This document shows positions 38,076-51,065 of a stretch of DNA of 64,000 nucleotides, in pieces. The translations under genes were made by a program, and so were the position numbers. The stretch is from Dasyornis broadbenti. Lineage: Eukaryota > Chordata > Aves > Passeriformes > Dasyornithidae. The stretch's first letter is position 1; each line of letters begins with the position of its first letter. Location: positions 1,973,072 through 2,037,071 of the forward strand of contig VZRN01005851.1 in the NCBI GenBank assembly GCA_013397935.1. Reading direction: 5' to 3'. The notes under the pieces are model-generated. The model saw only the letters and a list, made by a program, of their open reading frames with translations, did no database searches and was not told the DNA's origin.

Positions 38076-39749
38076 ATCCTGTCTAACTCTAGTTTAATGA
38101 TGAAACCTACTTGTTCAATATAAATCAAATATATTACCCAAGGTTTATAGGATTAAAACTTGTTCCTGTAATCAGGAAATATCAGTGTAAAGAACAAATT
38201 GTTTAGAAAAATCAGTTTCTAGAAGAAAGGAAGAAAGCCACAAATATTTTTCATTGAAATTGATTTATGAGGAAGAGAGGTGTTTCTGTACCCAAGCCCC
38301 ATTTGTGGTTGCTAAAGAAAGAACTCCTCTCCTCAACTATTGTAGCTACACTGAAATAAGGCAAGGCCATTGAAGAACAACCAATGCACATTTAGTGAAG
38401 AAACAGAGATGCTGACTCTGCGTGAAAAGATCAAAATTAGGCAGAAAATAAGCATTAAGTATGGAAAAGATCAGGGGTTTAGAAATAAATGTGTTATTTT
38501 CTTCTGGAAGAAGTTTGGTTAACAGGAACAGGAGGTACAGTGATGAAAATACTTCTGGTCTCTGCGGTTGGGAAATAAGTGATGGTTTATGACACATAGC
38601 TGAATTATTTGAAATAGATGAGAAAGTAGAATGAGGAGCCTTCCTCTATTTTAAAGACAAAGATCACCACACAGACATTTCTGGGGACAAAATTTTCATT
38701 TAAGTAAAAGCAAGCTACTGGGGTGTATATCTCCGTGAACATACATCAACTCATTTCTCTGTCAGTTTCTTATTTGGACTAACGTTTCGGCTACCAATGA
38801 AAGGAGTTGAATTTGCAGAGCCTATTGTACATTTATAACTATGTTGTATTGCTAGTTATCTACTGGTTGAATTAACACTTACAAAGTTGGTGGTTTGCTT
38901 AAAATCTGCATGTGGAAACCAAGTAGGTTAAAAAATTTTATTTTGGCTACGGATTAAAATGACTCACATGGACAAAGCCCAGAGAAATGAGTCAAATGTA
39001 TCACTGGACTCACACAAGGGTACATTCACCATTTGTGACACCCCAACAGCTTATGGAGAGCCAAAACGCTGCTTCTTTTATTGTTGGAGCAGAGAATGTG
39101 GTTTTCTGCTAATGAGCCAACATGGCCCAGTTTTGGGGAGAGTGAGGTTGTATCTCCTGCTCTTCACCTGGGCCTACTGCTTTGGGAAGTGCAAATTTTC
39201 TGCAATTCTGTCACACATGTGCTTGGCCCCAAAAAAAGAGCAAAAGGTTCCTGCGCCTTCATCACCTTATTGCTCCCTCTCTGAATCAGCTGGTATGATA
39301 CTGCCTTGGGGATGAGAAGTCATGACTGAGAGAAGTGTGAATTCATTTGTTCGTAAAGCTTTTTTCCACCAGTGTTGGAGGGCTGTGCTGTTGCAATGCA
39401 ACCTCAGAGAGCGCAAATCTGTTTCATCCTAAGTAAAGGCTGTCAAGGAAGGGCTAAAACTGGTGGCCCTTCTGCTGTCATGAAAGCATCTAAACATCAT
39501 AAGCAAAGTATGACATGTCCTTGGCCCATGCTTAGCATACAGTGACCATTTGCATTTGAACCCATTTTATGAGTAGGTCAGTCACAGCCCATTTAAAATA
39601 CCAGTTTTGACAATGTGAAAAACTATGCCATTATCAGACCATATGCTTTACCTTGATTTGAAGCTAAAATTTAAAAAGAGGAGCAAACTATTAGAAATAT
39701 CACCTACCCTAAGGAAAGGTCATGCCTTCATCATATTTTCATAAACCAG

Positions 39750-39827
39750 CATGATGTTGATTGCTTTCAATTCAACAATTATTTTATATATGCCTCCTAT
39801 TTTAAACTGTAAGTAATCAACATCATG
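39750..39827. repeat. Inverted repeat, 13-base arms
   Basis: CATGATGTTGATT (39750-39762) and AATCAACATCATG (39815-39827) are perfect reverse complements separated by 52 AT-rich bases. Partial similarity continues beyond the arms. Confidence 0.85.
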
Positions 39828-39833
39828 GGTTTG

Positions 39834-39864
39834 TTTTTTAAAATAGAAGTTTTTTTAAAATAGA
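39834..39864. repeat. Short tandem repeat, 17-base period
   Basis: TTTTTTAAAATAGA occurs at 39834-39847 and 39851-39864. Confidence 0.8.
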
Positions 39865-42800
39865 TGGTTTTTTCCTTCCTACTTAGTTTCGCATCTTTAT
39901 ATTTCTACAATTGATAGGACTGGCTGTACTTGGACTAAGCTGACATACTACTTTTTACTTTAGTTACCTTTATTGTACATTATATTTACTAAATCTCTGA
40001 AAGGCTTGCAAAGGATATTTTATAAAAAATAATACTTACTTTGTTTGTTAAATTAAGTTTCAAGACCAGTAGGAAACAGGAAGCTAGGATTTGAAACAGA
40101 GAAATAATTTTGGCAAAAGTAGATTACTGTTTTTTCTTTGTCCAACACTGATAAAACTGTAATTAACAACATAATAGATAAGCTAGAGAATTTTACTAGT
40201 TATGGAAATGAGTATAGATTGGAGGTTTTTTTATAAAAACACATTTCAAAAGCAGGCAGAAATCTTGGGATATTCTTGAATCACAAGGGAAAGGAAATAA
40301 TCCTCAAGAATGACATCTTACTTGCACTAAAATTTTTCTTTGTAAAGGATAATATATGCAAAACAAAACAGAGGAAATAAAATGTATAAAATATTCTGAA
40401 AAGTAAATTACCAGACATATCTAATACCAAGTCAACAAACCAGCTTGGTTCCAAACAGCTGGACTGAAGTACCAGAGTAGGTAGATTGGAGAGCCTGGAA
40501 TTTTCTCACAGCTCTACTAGATGTGTTCACCTGGGGCCCCCAGAAAACTGGACACCCCAGTGAGAACCCTTTGCTGTGACCAGCACTGGTCGGGGTCCTG
40601 CCCACTTGCACACAGGTGGGGCAGGAGTACAGCTTGGGAGATTAAAAACAGCAACTCCCATGAGATGCCCAAGAGCTGGGCAGGAGCAAAGTTCAGTACA
40701 GTCCAGCAGCCTAAAGATAGTTCTGGCATGGGGAATAATGCTGACTTAAAGTGGGTAGAACAAACCTTATAATGATCTTAAGGGTAGAAGTGACTTTTTG
40801 ACATCTGCTACATCATGCCCCTAATTACTGGATCGGAAACAGGAAAATGAAGAATACCCATCTCTACCCACAAACTCCTTTTGCTGCACTTAGTGGTAAG
40901 GGACACATTAGAGCCAACCAGATAAATGATAGGAGCATTCTTTCTGCCTAACCCACTTATCCATTATTTTATTTCCACCAAGTGTGAATTCATCCCACAG
41001 TTTTTTTTTTTATTTTATTTAATCAAGGTCTCTCTGATGTTTTAGATCTTTTCTCTGACATTTATGTGAGAGGAACATCTAAAATTACTTTGTGCTAACT
41101 GTCTTCCATATTGTAAATTTTCAATTAAAAGAGAAATGCAATGAGAAGCATTTAATATTCATAACAGTCCACCCTGCTGTCCTTACACAAACAGCAAGGA
41201 AACTCATTATCTTCTCTTACCATACTCTGCTGCTGTACAGCATAGTCATGAAGTCACTGAGACAATGCTTCCCTGACATAGGGGAATTAAGCAATTCCTA
41301 AATTTTAGCTCCAAATGAGTTATAAACGCTCATGCCCATCTCCAAAAATGCAGGAGTGCCATAGGAAACACTAGGGCAGGTAACAACTCCTGGTCATTCC
41401 TGTTTCCAGCACCCATGGCCAAGACAGCAACTGCACTAAGTGTTCGACCAATTGCATTCACAGGAGCATTTTGAACATTGCCAGGTTTCTATTCCATATC
41501 CATTGCATCCATCAATGCTTGTTGGCAGCATGCTTTGCACAACCCAAAATCAAGATCCTTTATAATGATCTTCCTACACACAGTGGTAGGCCATGTCTAC
41601 GTCAAATTTCTTATTCTCCAAAGAGACCAGGCAGCCCTTCTGCAGGGCTGGGGCTCCTCCAAGGCATTGGGCACTTGCTGTCTACTCAAAATTAGTTCTC
41701 CAGCTTCCCCCTATAATCTGTGAGCGAGACTCACCACACCTGGTAGGGGCACCAAGGAGGCTGGGCTGGTCGTGCTGAGAATGGCCACTAGAGCAGGAGG
41801 TTATTTTGCTTAAATCTGAAACAGCAAACTATGACTATCTCCAATCATGCAGCTCACCTTGAGGATGCACTTCATAGACTAATTCAGTCCAAGCTTTAAA
41901 TCTCTTTTTTCAAAGAGAGAGCTCAAATCACACTCGAAAATATTAACAGAGTAAGGGACACTAACTTGTCTTAAAAAACATACTGTTGCTAAACCCAAAT
42001 GTCCAGTAAATTGTTCTCTGAAGAATATTTGACTTACCCACACTTCTGTAGCCAGGAGGTCAATAAAATGCTTCATAACATCTGGGACTTCTTTTTGGTC
42101 TTGATAAATAAAATAGTCTATAGCCATGTAAGCAGGCTTTATTCTTCGCTTCCTTTAAAATGTTAATAGCCAATTTTAACATCCACATGGTTCAAGTGGC
42201 TTGTGCCATTAAATTAGACAAGTGCCTACAGACTCTCCTAATGCCATTCTTTAGAATGATATTAAAGTTATTCTTAAATGCAAAGGGAAAAATTATTGAA
42301 ACCTGAAATCTTTTCCCCTGAGAAATCCATCATCGATTCGGTATATGTTAGACTCCAGTATTACATACAAAAAGTTCAGAACATTTTTACTGCTTTAAGA
42401 AGATTATAGTCCTACAGGGATATAAAAAATTTATTGGAGTTTCACAGACAGCTATTTTTTATCCTGTTCTGGTTGGATTATATTCTGTCTGTGGAGAATG
42501 AAGAAAGGTTTCCTGACCTTCTAAAGATGACTGGGATTACTGGGTTAAATTCCACTCTAATTCTTATTCAACAGCATGCAGTTTACTCTCTTGTTTCTGT
42601 TTATTTTCCCTAAAGATCCATCTTTATATCCAAAATTTACTTTGAAATTTTTATAGCATTTTACTTTTCCATTGTGTCAGTACATAGCTACACCTCAGTG
42701 TAAAAAAATAATATTTTAAATGAATTTTTTTTTGTCCCTAGGCAATGAAAAATATATAGTATCTCCATAGCTTTTTACTTGCATTGTATTTGGAATACTT

Positions 42801-45740
42801 CTGCAGATCACAGGGTTATTGCAAGAGTGACATCATTGATTTTCATAGTTACTGTGTCTCAATACAGTATACATCAATTTAGAAATAAAAAGGCAGTTTT
42901 CTAACCACCTGCACCTTAACGACTCAAGACCACATAGAAGAATAGGAGGATTTTATGCTCTTTCTTTTATTATTTCATTCTGATCAGAAATAAACATCTT
43001 TTAGACCAAATCCTAGCCCTGTTTATATTTCAGTAATACTACAGTCTTTATCACCTGCTTTTGGAGACAGTTGTAACACTGTCATACCTTGTACAGTGCG
43101 ATTCATCAGCCCATTATCTCCTTCAGCAGTGGGTACATAAAATGTCTTCAGTTTAGCCACTATTTCTTTGACATGACACTAACTGTGGCTTTGCTGAATA
43201 AGAACAGCCATACTTACAAATATCATCAAAAAGTTATTTCATCAATCAACGTTTCCCCTACAAGTTCCTGGGTTTTTGAGCACAGTGAATTTCTGAGGAA
43301 AATAAAAAGGATAATTATAAACAGGTAATTTGTTTCCATACAACTGCCATTATCTAGGGCAAAGGCAAGGCACACTTAACAAGCTTTAATAAAACGTTTT
43401 ATCTAACTGATGTTTTCTTCCTTGTAAGAAGGTCTCAAGTTGAAATCCTGGCCCCACTAAATCCAGTCTTATTGTATCCAAAATTGTCAGTCATAGTCTG
43501 TCACTTCTGCCACTCTCTCAGCCCATTAAGAACGACGGGATGTGAGGAAACCAGGCTGCAGTTTCTCAAGCAGCCACAAGAGCTTCAGGGAAATGTTCTT
43601 TGGAGAGACTGCATGAATGTTTTCCCTTTGCTATTTCCCAGATATGCTTTTTACCCTTGAAAACAACATGTCTGCTGCACCAACAGGCCTCATGTTTTTC
43701 TTCAGCATTGAGCTGGTTGTACACTCAGACTTGAAATAAAAATGTTTTGCGCCTGTATTGAAAAAATAATTGATAGATGTATTTAGACACACAAGGGCTG
43801 TAAAATCTTGACCACTGTGCTGTGTAATGCTAGCAGGAGCTGTCATTCCCCTGCTGTTACTATGCTGAAATTTTCATTTTCTGAAGCATGTTTTCCCTCA
43901 CTGTGATCAGCAAGACCCCTGCCAGCACAGCCCAGGACCATGCACTGCCTCAGCCCTGTGCTACTTCAGGGAACACAAGTTCCCTGACATTTACTTCCAT
44001 ATGTCACAAAGACCAAGCTACAGGAACTGCCAATGTTGCAAAGCTTGACGGATATCAAAAAGGAAAATCCATAGAGTGAGAACAAGACTTTTAAGAGGGT
44101 TTATATATTTTTTCAATTCTTTTATGCCTTACCACCAATGATGCCTGTTACGATCTTCTGATTTACATTAAAAAGCAGAACTCTATCAACCACAGCTTAT
44201 TCACATAAAACAGGTAAGACACTGGTCCTCTACTGGTTCAGGACAATATGCAGTCATGCCAGTTCTATTATCATTATACAAATGTGTCCAAAGCTAGCCA
44301 AGCCATTTTCTGACATTTTGTTTATTCCTGAAATTTCAAAAATTCAACCCAGATTGAAGATTAACTTGTCCTTCTAAATGTATAAAAATGTCAAGATTGT
44401 ATACTATATAAATCAATTTCAGTTTGAACAAATGCCTGATTTAACATTTGTCACAGAATCTTACCACAGCACTTATTCAATCCAAACACCAGAAAAAAAA
44501 AAAGAAAAAAAATCATAGAGCATGAAGGACATCATACTTCTCGTAATATCCATCCGTATTTGTAATGAACACCAAAAAAATATGCTTTGTCTCTGTTATT
44601 GGTAACAGACACTATTTTTAGAATGCATTTATTGAAGGACAAACATTTGATAAAGTACTTCTGATCTGAGACAGTCTCACATAACTTCTGAAAACACAAT
44701 ATTTTCTATGTATATACACATACATGTCTGTGTATATGTAAAAATAAACATAAATATACAAATGTAAAACTATAACAGTTGATTAAAAACTTTTTAAGCA
44801 ATTTTTTAAAACCATTTTGTGCTGTGTTTAAGTCCAGCTGCACTTTTCAGATTACTGAGGAAATATTATTTACCTTTAATTATCGTGGTTCAAATTTACT
44901 TATTTAAATGCAACATTTTCAATGTGGGAAGCTCCCCAGGCTGGGCACAGAAGAGCCAAAAAAGACAGAAGGAAGATTGCTTGGTTTTGACTTGTGCAAT
45001 GCTCCCTCCTGTGCATATGCATTACCATGGAGATTTTGAAGGAGATGAACTGTTTTGTTATTACCTCAGCATTTCTGCTTCATGCAGGGAACCCATTCAG
45101 GAGACAGATGTAGTGAAAATATCAGTATAGCTTTATTTATTATGATTGATGTGAGCTGGTGCCAAGAGCAGCTCAACACTATCATTACAGCTGTGGGATC
45201 CTGCAGGAGTTCAGGTTCCAGTTTAATCTTGAACACAAATTTCTTTGTAATATTGAACAAGTCCTGCTGGGCATCACATTTGCTAAGAGAAAGGCAGCAA
45301 TATTCTTCAATGACACCTCATAATGACAGGTTCAAGTTGAATTAAATAGTTTCTTGCTACAAACATGCATTTGCTCACAACAGGAAAATTATAAAATAAA
45401 TTGAAGTCTTAATTCAATACTGGGGGAAAAGAAGTTGCATGGGCTGTGTGGTTCTCTTCACTCTGATTTTGGGGTACTTACAAATCTACAAAGGCTGTGG
45501 CCTCTCATTACAGACTCTAATTTACCAACTATCACAACTACCTATCTCCATGATTAGGAGCACAGGAAAACAAATCATATATACGTTCATCATCTATTCA
45601 ACATCCACTCACATCTAACCTTTCTCAGATCAGGAATTCCTCAATTCAGAACCCTGTTGAAATTAGGTTTCTTTTCTAAATTTTTGTCTAGTCTTCACCC
45701 CAACTGATTCTAAAACAGCACCTTTATGTCATATATCTCT

Positions 45741-46425
45741 GTTGCGGGTTGATCTTTGCTGAACGCCAGGTGCTCACCCAGCTGCTCTCTCGCTCCCCAT
45801 CCTCAGCAGCACAGAGGGAGAAAATTACATAGAAAAGCTAGTGGTAAGAAAAGCTTGAGGTAAGGACAAGGAGATCACTTATGAAGAGCTGCAGTTGCTG
45901 CCAGAAAACCTGCTCCTGTGTGGGCTCCTCTGCACAAGCTGCAGTTCTCATGAGGAACCTGCTCCTGCATGGGCTCTCCATGGTCTGCAGGTGACACATC
46001 CACCCGCTGTAGTGCAGGATCCTCCACGGACTGCAGCAAGGATATCTGCTCTGCTGTGATCCTGCATGTGCTGCAGGGCCACATGCTGCCTCACCGTGGC
46101 CCTCACCACAGGCTGCAGGGCAGTCTCTGCTCCAGCACCTGGAGCACCTCCTATTCCTCTTCTACACTGGTCTCAGTGTCTGCAGAGCTGTATCTCTCAC
46201 ATATTCTCACTTCTTTCTCAGAGTTGCTGCACATCACTTTTTATCCTTACTTCGATATCTTTTTCAGAAACAGCAGCTGATGAGTGCACATCTAGGACGG
46301 ATCCACGCTGGATCTCACTGGAACTGGATTTTAGTGACATGGGAGCAGCTCCTAAGTTCTTCTCAGAGAAGCCATGTCTGCTGCCTCCCCCCATACCAAA
46401 TCCAGCCACATAAACACAGTCCCAT
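45741..46425 (-). mobile_element. Degenerate LTR fragment, probably of an avian endogenous retrovirus
   Basis: Read on the minus strand it follows a repeat common in bird genomes. It starts near TGTTTATGTGGC, passes a GAAGCC-type block and a GGAGGTGCTCCAGGTGCTGG segment, then a run of related CTGCAG-centred units (GCAGATATCC, CTGCAGACC, GAGCAGGTT), and ends GTCCTTACCTC...GGTGAGCACCTGGCGTTCAGC...CCCGCAAC. Compared with the consensus I remember, an internal part appears missing near 45870-45880. It has no coding capacity and no matching second LTR or internal genes in the window, so it is a solo or truncated copy. Class and name are not certain. Confidence 0.7.
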
Positions 46426-47874
46426 AGACTTTCTTGCATCTTTCCCACTCTGTCTGAATAACAGGTCACGTTAGGCCTAGACTTCGGGGCACTTCAAATT
46501 CCAGTGCCTACACGAGAAATATGAGAAAAGAAGCTGAAGATTCATAAAAAGGTACTGAAGAATTCTTTTTGTACTTTATAGAAAAGAAAGAAACATTTCA
46601 TCAATCTTCTTGCAAAGTGCTGGGTGAAATTTGCTTCAGTATCGCTGACATTTGCTAAAGGCAATATTTATCATTTTCCTCCATAACACTTCATCGTTCT
46701 CTTTCAGTACCACTTGAATGACATGACACTTTTCAAAACCCACTGTGAAGTCTGTAAATCAGTTTAGTGTTTAGAACACATGAAATTCATTATTCAAGCA
46801 CCAGTGCTATTGACAGTATATCAAAAAGGTCAAATGAGCAGATTAAAACCTTGCAGTATGAATTAAATATATCAGTTGATCTTTATGACATCGAATACAT
46901 TTCACACAGGCAAAAGAGACTTATACGTTTCCTGTTAACAAATTTGGGCACATCTTTTGCACTTTCTTCTTGAGGAAGGGCAAAATATGTTTGGAGAAAT
47001 GCAGATCACAAGCAACGAGATAAGAATGAGAAATTTTTCCCATCATTTTAAAGGGAAATTTTGACTGAGAGTTGTAATAGAAAGAGCATAAATGCTAATC
47101 CTCCTAAATAAAAAAAAAAACTTTCTGACTAAAGAGATAGTCAAAATGTTGTGTATGTAAATACCATATATACAAATAAATAATTTTTTATTTTTAAAGC
47201 ATCCTATAAACAGTTTACAGTAGTCAGATTCACTTTGCAGGCTGTATGAAGTCATTAATAATCTAGGAAGCATAATTCTGAACATAGCACTTAAATCAGA
47301 GTCCATTAGACTAGAAAACCCAGACATAGGAAAAAAACCAGATGCAGAGTGTAATGCAAATTTCTAATCATTATGCTAAGGAGTTCCGTTTGATCTGCAT
47401 TTAAAAAAAAAGTAATATTAAATTAAGGACAAAGTGAAGTGAAATATATACAAATATTCTGTGCTGAGTTTTTTTCCTGGTCTCTGAAAACAGCAAGCTC
47501 CCAAGAAAGTAGCTGTGACTTATTTTTCTCACTGACCTCTTTCAGATAAGAAGTCATCCTTATATAGAGGGGGCACCAGTACTTGTAGTCAACACTCCTC
47601 CAGACAGGATTGGCTTGAGAGAGTTTTATTAAGAAAAGGCCATTCACAATCTTTATGGGCCACAGTCACAGTTACCACAACTTTTGACACACTTGACACT
47701 TAGTCTAAATTTCCCAAACAGTATAACCACTAAATGCCAAAGCTGTTGGATACCACTGATTAAGAATGTTTCACAGTTATTTTAGCATTTTTTGTCTTTC
47801 CCTTCAGGTATCTTTGGTCTCCATTTAGTTTGCATGTTGCTGTGTGACAGACACCGCCTCTCCAGAAAACTGCA
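46426..47874. other. Non-coding stretch
   Basis: AT-rich sequence with no recognised gene. The part 46426-46520, next to the LTR fragment, may still belong to it. Confidence 0.45.
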
Positions 47875-48960
47875 GGAAAATTCAGATTAGAAGGATCTGC
47901 AGAGATCCAGCCACCTGCTTGAACTAGACTGAGCTATGAGGTCAGCCCAGACTGCTCAGGTCTTAATCCAGTCAGGTCTTGAAAAGCCTTAAGCATGTGA
48001 ACAGTACAACTGTGCCTGTTGACAGTCTGCCTGTCCACTTGGAGAAAACAGTTTTCCTTGCATGCCGTCTAAATCTCCCTTATTTCAGTGTGTGCCTGTT
48101 GTATCTTGTCCTCCAACTACGCACTGTTGTGAAGAGCCTGGCTCCCCCTTCTCAATGACCTCTCCGCAGGTACCTGAGGTCTGCTCTTAGGTGCACCCAA
48201 AGCTGTCTCCAATCCAGGCCAACAAAGACCTCACCCTGAAGCCTTTCCTCATGAGGCGAGTGCTCCAGTCCCTGACCACCTCAACAGCCAAGCTTGTTGA
48301 GCTTGCTCCGGTTGACTGACGTCCTCTCCTTTTCTGTTTTTTGGTTGACTGACCTAAAACTGAATGAAGAATGTTGATGTGACCTCAAGATTGCTGAGTG
48401 AAAGGGGCTCACCATTTCCCTGGTTATGTGGGTGTGCTTCTGCTGATACCACCCAGGATGCCATGGCCCTTCTTTCCAACAGGACATGCTGGCTCATGTG
48501 ACACTCCCTGTCTGCCACAGCCCCCACAGCCTCTTCAGCAGAGCTACTGCCCAACCAGTCCACCCCCTTCATGCCCTGCTGACAGCCTTTCTTCCTTCCC
48601 AAGGGCTGGACTTTGACAGTCAGTAATTTGTCCTTACTGAATTTCATAAGTTTCCTGTTGGCCTGTTCCTCCAGCCTGTCCAGGAAGCAGCCCTGCCTTT
48701 GGCACCCTCAGTTTGGTGCCATCTGCTCATCTGATGAATGTGCAATGTTGCATCCTCCAGGTGACTGATAAAATGTAAAGGTCTCAGGACTGACCCTTGT
48801 GGTGCTCTGCTTCTCACCAGCCTCCAGGTAGAATACAACCCATTAACCACCAACCTCTGAGCCCAACCATCCCACCAATCTCTGGGGTTTGGCAGTGACA
48901 GAGAAATTCTCTGGCAAACAACAAATTAGCACCCTGCTGTTGTCCATGCTTGGCCTTCTC
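47875..48960 (-). mobile_element. CR1 LINE fragment, about 1 kb of 3' region
   Basis: The minus strand follows the same CR1 3' region as 27893-28920. Landmarks on the plus strand are GTGTGCCTGTTGTATCTTGT near 48091, GAAGAGCCTGGCTCC, CCTGAAGCCTTTCCTC-ATGAGGCGAGTGCTCCAGTC near 48235-48272, CTGGCTCATGTGACACTCCC, CCTCCAGCCTGTCCAGG near 48670, GGTGCCATCTGCTCATCTGA near 48716 and GACCCTTGTGG near 48792. ORFs inside are remnants or chance. Confidence 0.88.
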
Positions 48961-50967
48961 TGGTGGAAAGATTTTTCCTAACTGAGTTTTCTTGCCTGAG
49001 TAGCTGCACCTTCCAGATGCCACAGAAAGAGAAAAATCAAACTAAATGGTCTTGTTTTTCACATGAGACTATTTACATTGTGCCAGACCATAAAAGTGTT
49101 CGTGTCTCTAAAACAATAAAATACACATTCACACAAAAAGGAGAGACAAGTGACCAATAATCCATGGGAGACCAGTATTGTGAATCCAATCATATAAGAC
49201 TACTGAGAAACAGAATAGAATGAAATATCAGTGTGAACCCTATGGAGTAGTTGGGCTGTTTCTACTGCTGATACTTTAGTCTTTAAATTACCATTTTTCC
49301 ACAGCAAATTAAAGGAAAAATAAAACAGCTTTGGTTGCATCTGCAGCTGTCTGTGAAGTACAACAGCAGAACCAACAACAGCACTACAAGAATAACAGTT
49401 TTGTTTGGCCAAAAGGACTTCATCACGGAAAACATCAGCTCACTGGTTAAAGAGGTCAGTGACTGTTTCAGTCAATTGCTGTTGAAACATATGGATACCT
49501 CCTCCATGATTTCACAGCAGAGCAGTAGCTACTTTCTGCTCCTAATAAGTTTTGAAAGGACTATATGGTGATGATAGGCCTGCTCCCAGAGAGTGCATTC
49601 ACATAGTTTATACATTCTATGAATTTGTGCAAACTCTGTAAAGATAACTTGGGTAATGTAAGTTCCTCTGTGTCAGTGGTGATTAGGTATCATCAGGTAT
49701 TCCAGTCCTCCAAGCCAACACCTACCACAGCTAGAGAGAATACTGCTGCTCGTGTCCAGACCTTTCCTTCAAAAAAAGCAACCTTATCAGGCCCTAAGCT
49801 TCAGAAGAGAGTGAACCACACCAACACCCCCCTTTAAAGGTTCCTGTCAGCCTGGACAGAAGAAACCTGCCAAAACTGAAACCTGGATACTGGACTAAAG
49901 CAGAGAAATTAGCATCCACGTCCACACATAGCTTCAATCCCTTTTAAAATAAGTATGCCAAGTTTGGGGCTTTATAAATCAGTGGTTCTGTCTGTATATG
50001 TCAAAATTTCATGTCAGACAGAATTCTCATTCCAAATTCCCAGTCCCAAGGCTTTTTTTCCTCTCAGCTGAAAGAGCAAACTGGTATCATGGTGCTATAA
50101 GTATGATTACTTCCTTGGAATAGAGTGGCATCTCTCATCACTCAGCATCACTTGCTATGTAACTTATACATCCAAGCATCTCAAATGGCCTGCTCTGTTG
50201 CTCTTATAAAGAAACTCTGCAGTTCCTGATTTGGATAGGTTTATTTCAGCACCACTCAAGTTTTTCCTTTTCAGTGTAGAACCTGGACTTAATCTGATCA
50301 ACTGCCCTTTTAGTTGCAAAACTGATCAAACAGTAATCCATCCACCCAACAAAGTTCTTCAGCCAGGATAATTCTCTGTAATGTTTCTCTGCTCTGATTT
50401 TAGAAGCCCGAATATCGCAATTTCCACCATATGCAGCCCTTTTGAGATTAAACACACATTTGTTCCTTTTAGTGGTAAACAGCCTACCACTCTTTCTTAC
50501 ACCCACATATAACAGTGAAACCAATGGGTTTGGGTCTGGAACTGCTCTGTGGCTTTCCTTGGTGCCTGGAGAAGTTTCCTCCCACAGACACAAGACATCC
50601 CAAGGGCCAAATTAATGAGCACAGCATCCCTGGCCTAATTCCTGTTCACTGGAAACGTTGCTTCCCTGGAGCCAAAATATCAATAAACTGCTCTTTGTCC
50701 AGGCACCCCAGGTTGCTAAGACTCAGGAGAAAATGTCTATAAAGAGAGGAGACATTCTTTCTGAAGCAGGCATTTCATATCTGCAATTGTACATCTGTGC
50801 TGCCATTACAAGCATCTGAGACTCAGGGAAAGCTAAAAACTTGCTGTAGCCTAAATTAAAATAATCATCAAATGCTATTACAGATAATGTAGTGCATAAG
50901 CAGTCAAACTACAGATGGCATTTGCATTTTTACCTTCAGAAGAACCAATCCAATTTTAACTGAAATA
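48961..50967. other. Non-coding stretch
   Basis: No gene or element recognised. The ORF at 50246-50593 (-) shows no known domain. Confidence 0.45.
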
Positions 50968-51065
50968 AAGTTTTAGAATCATAGAATCATAGAATCATAG
51001 AATTTGAAGAGTTGGAAGGGACCCCTCAGTTTCATCGAGTCCAACTCCCGGTCTAGCTGAACACG
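50968..51065 (-). mobile_element. CR1 LINE 3' end with tail repeats
   Basis: Plus-strand ATCATAGA-type units repeat three times at 50975-51002, followed by GTTGGAAGGGACC and GAGTCCAACTCCCGG. This is the reverse complement of a CR1 3' end with its terminal octamer-like repeats. The short length shows severe 5' truncation. Confidence 0.93.

Larger units (their letters stand above)
38076..45740. other. 7.7 kb of non-coding DNA
   Basis: No exon supported. It includes an inverted repeat at 39750-39827, a 14-base repeat with 17-base period at 39834-39864, a GC-richer island at about 40500-40750 of unknown nature, and AT-rich low-complexity sequence at 44485-44510 and 44700-44770. The ORF at 38959-39315 (+) has no recognisable domain. 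Confidence 0.5.

Noticed and set aside
38959..39315. 118-codon ORF on the plus strand
   Set aside because: No domain, signal peptide or known likeness. The length is within chance expectation for the window.
41879..42127. Minus-strand ORF that at first looked transposase-like
   Set aside because: No catalytic motif, zinc finger or dimerisation domain could be identified.
45875..46469. ORFs on both strands inside the LTR fragment
   Set aside because: They result from the CTGCAG-type repeat units of the element. No gag, pol or env likeness is seen.
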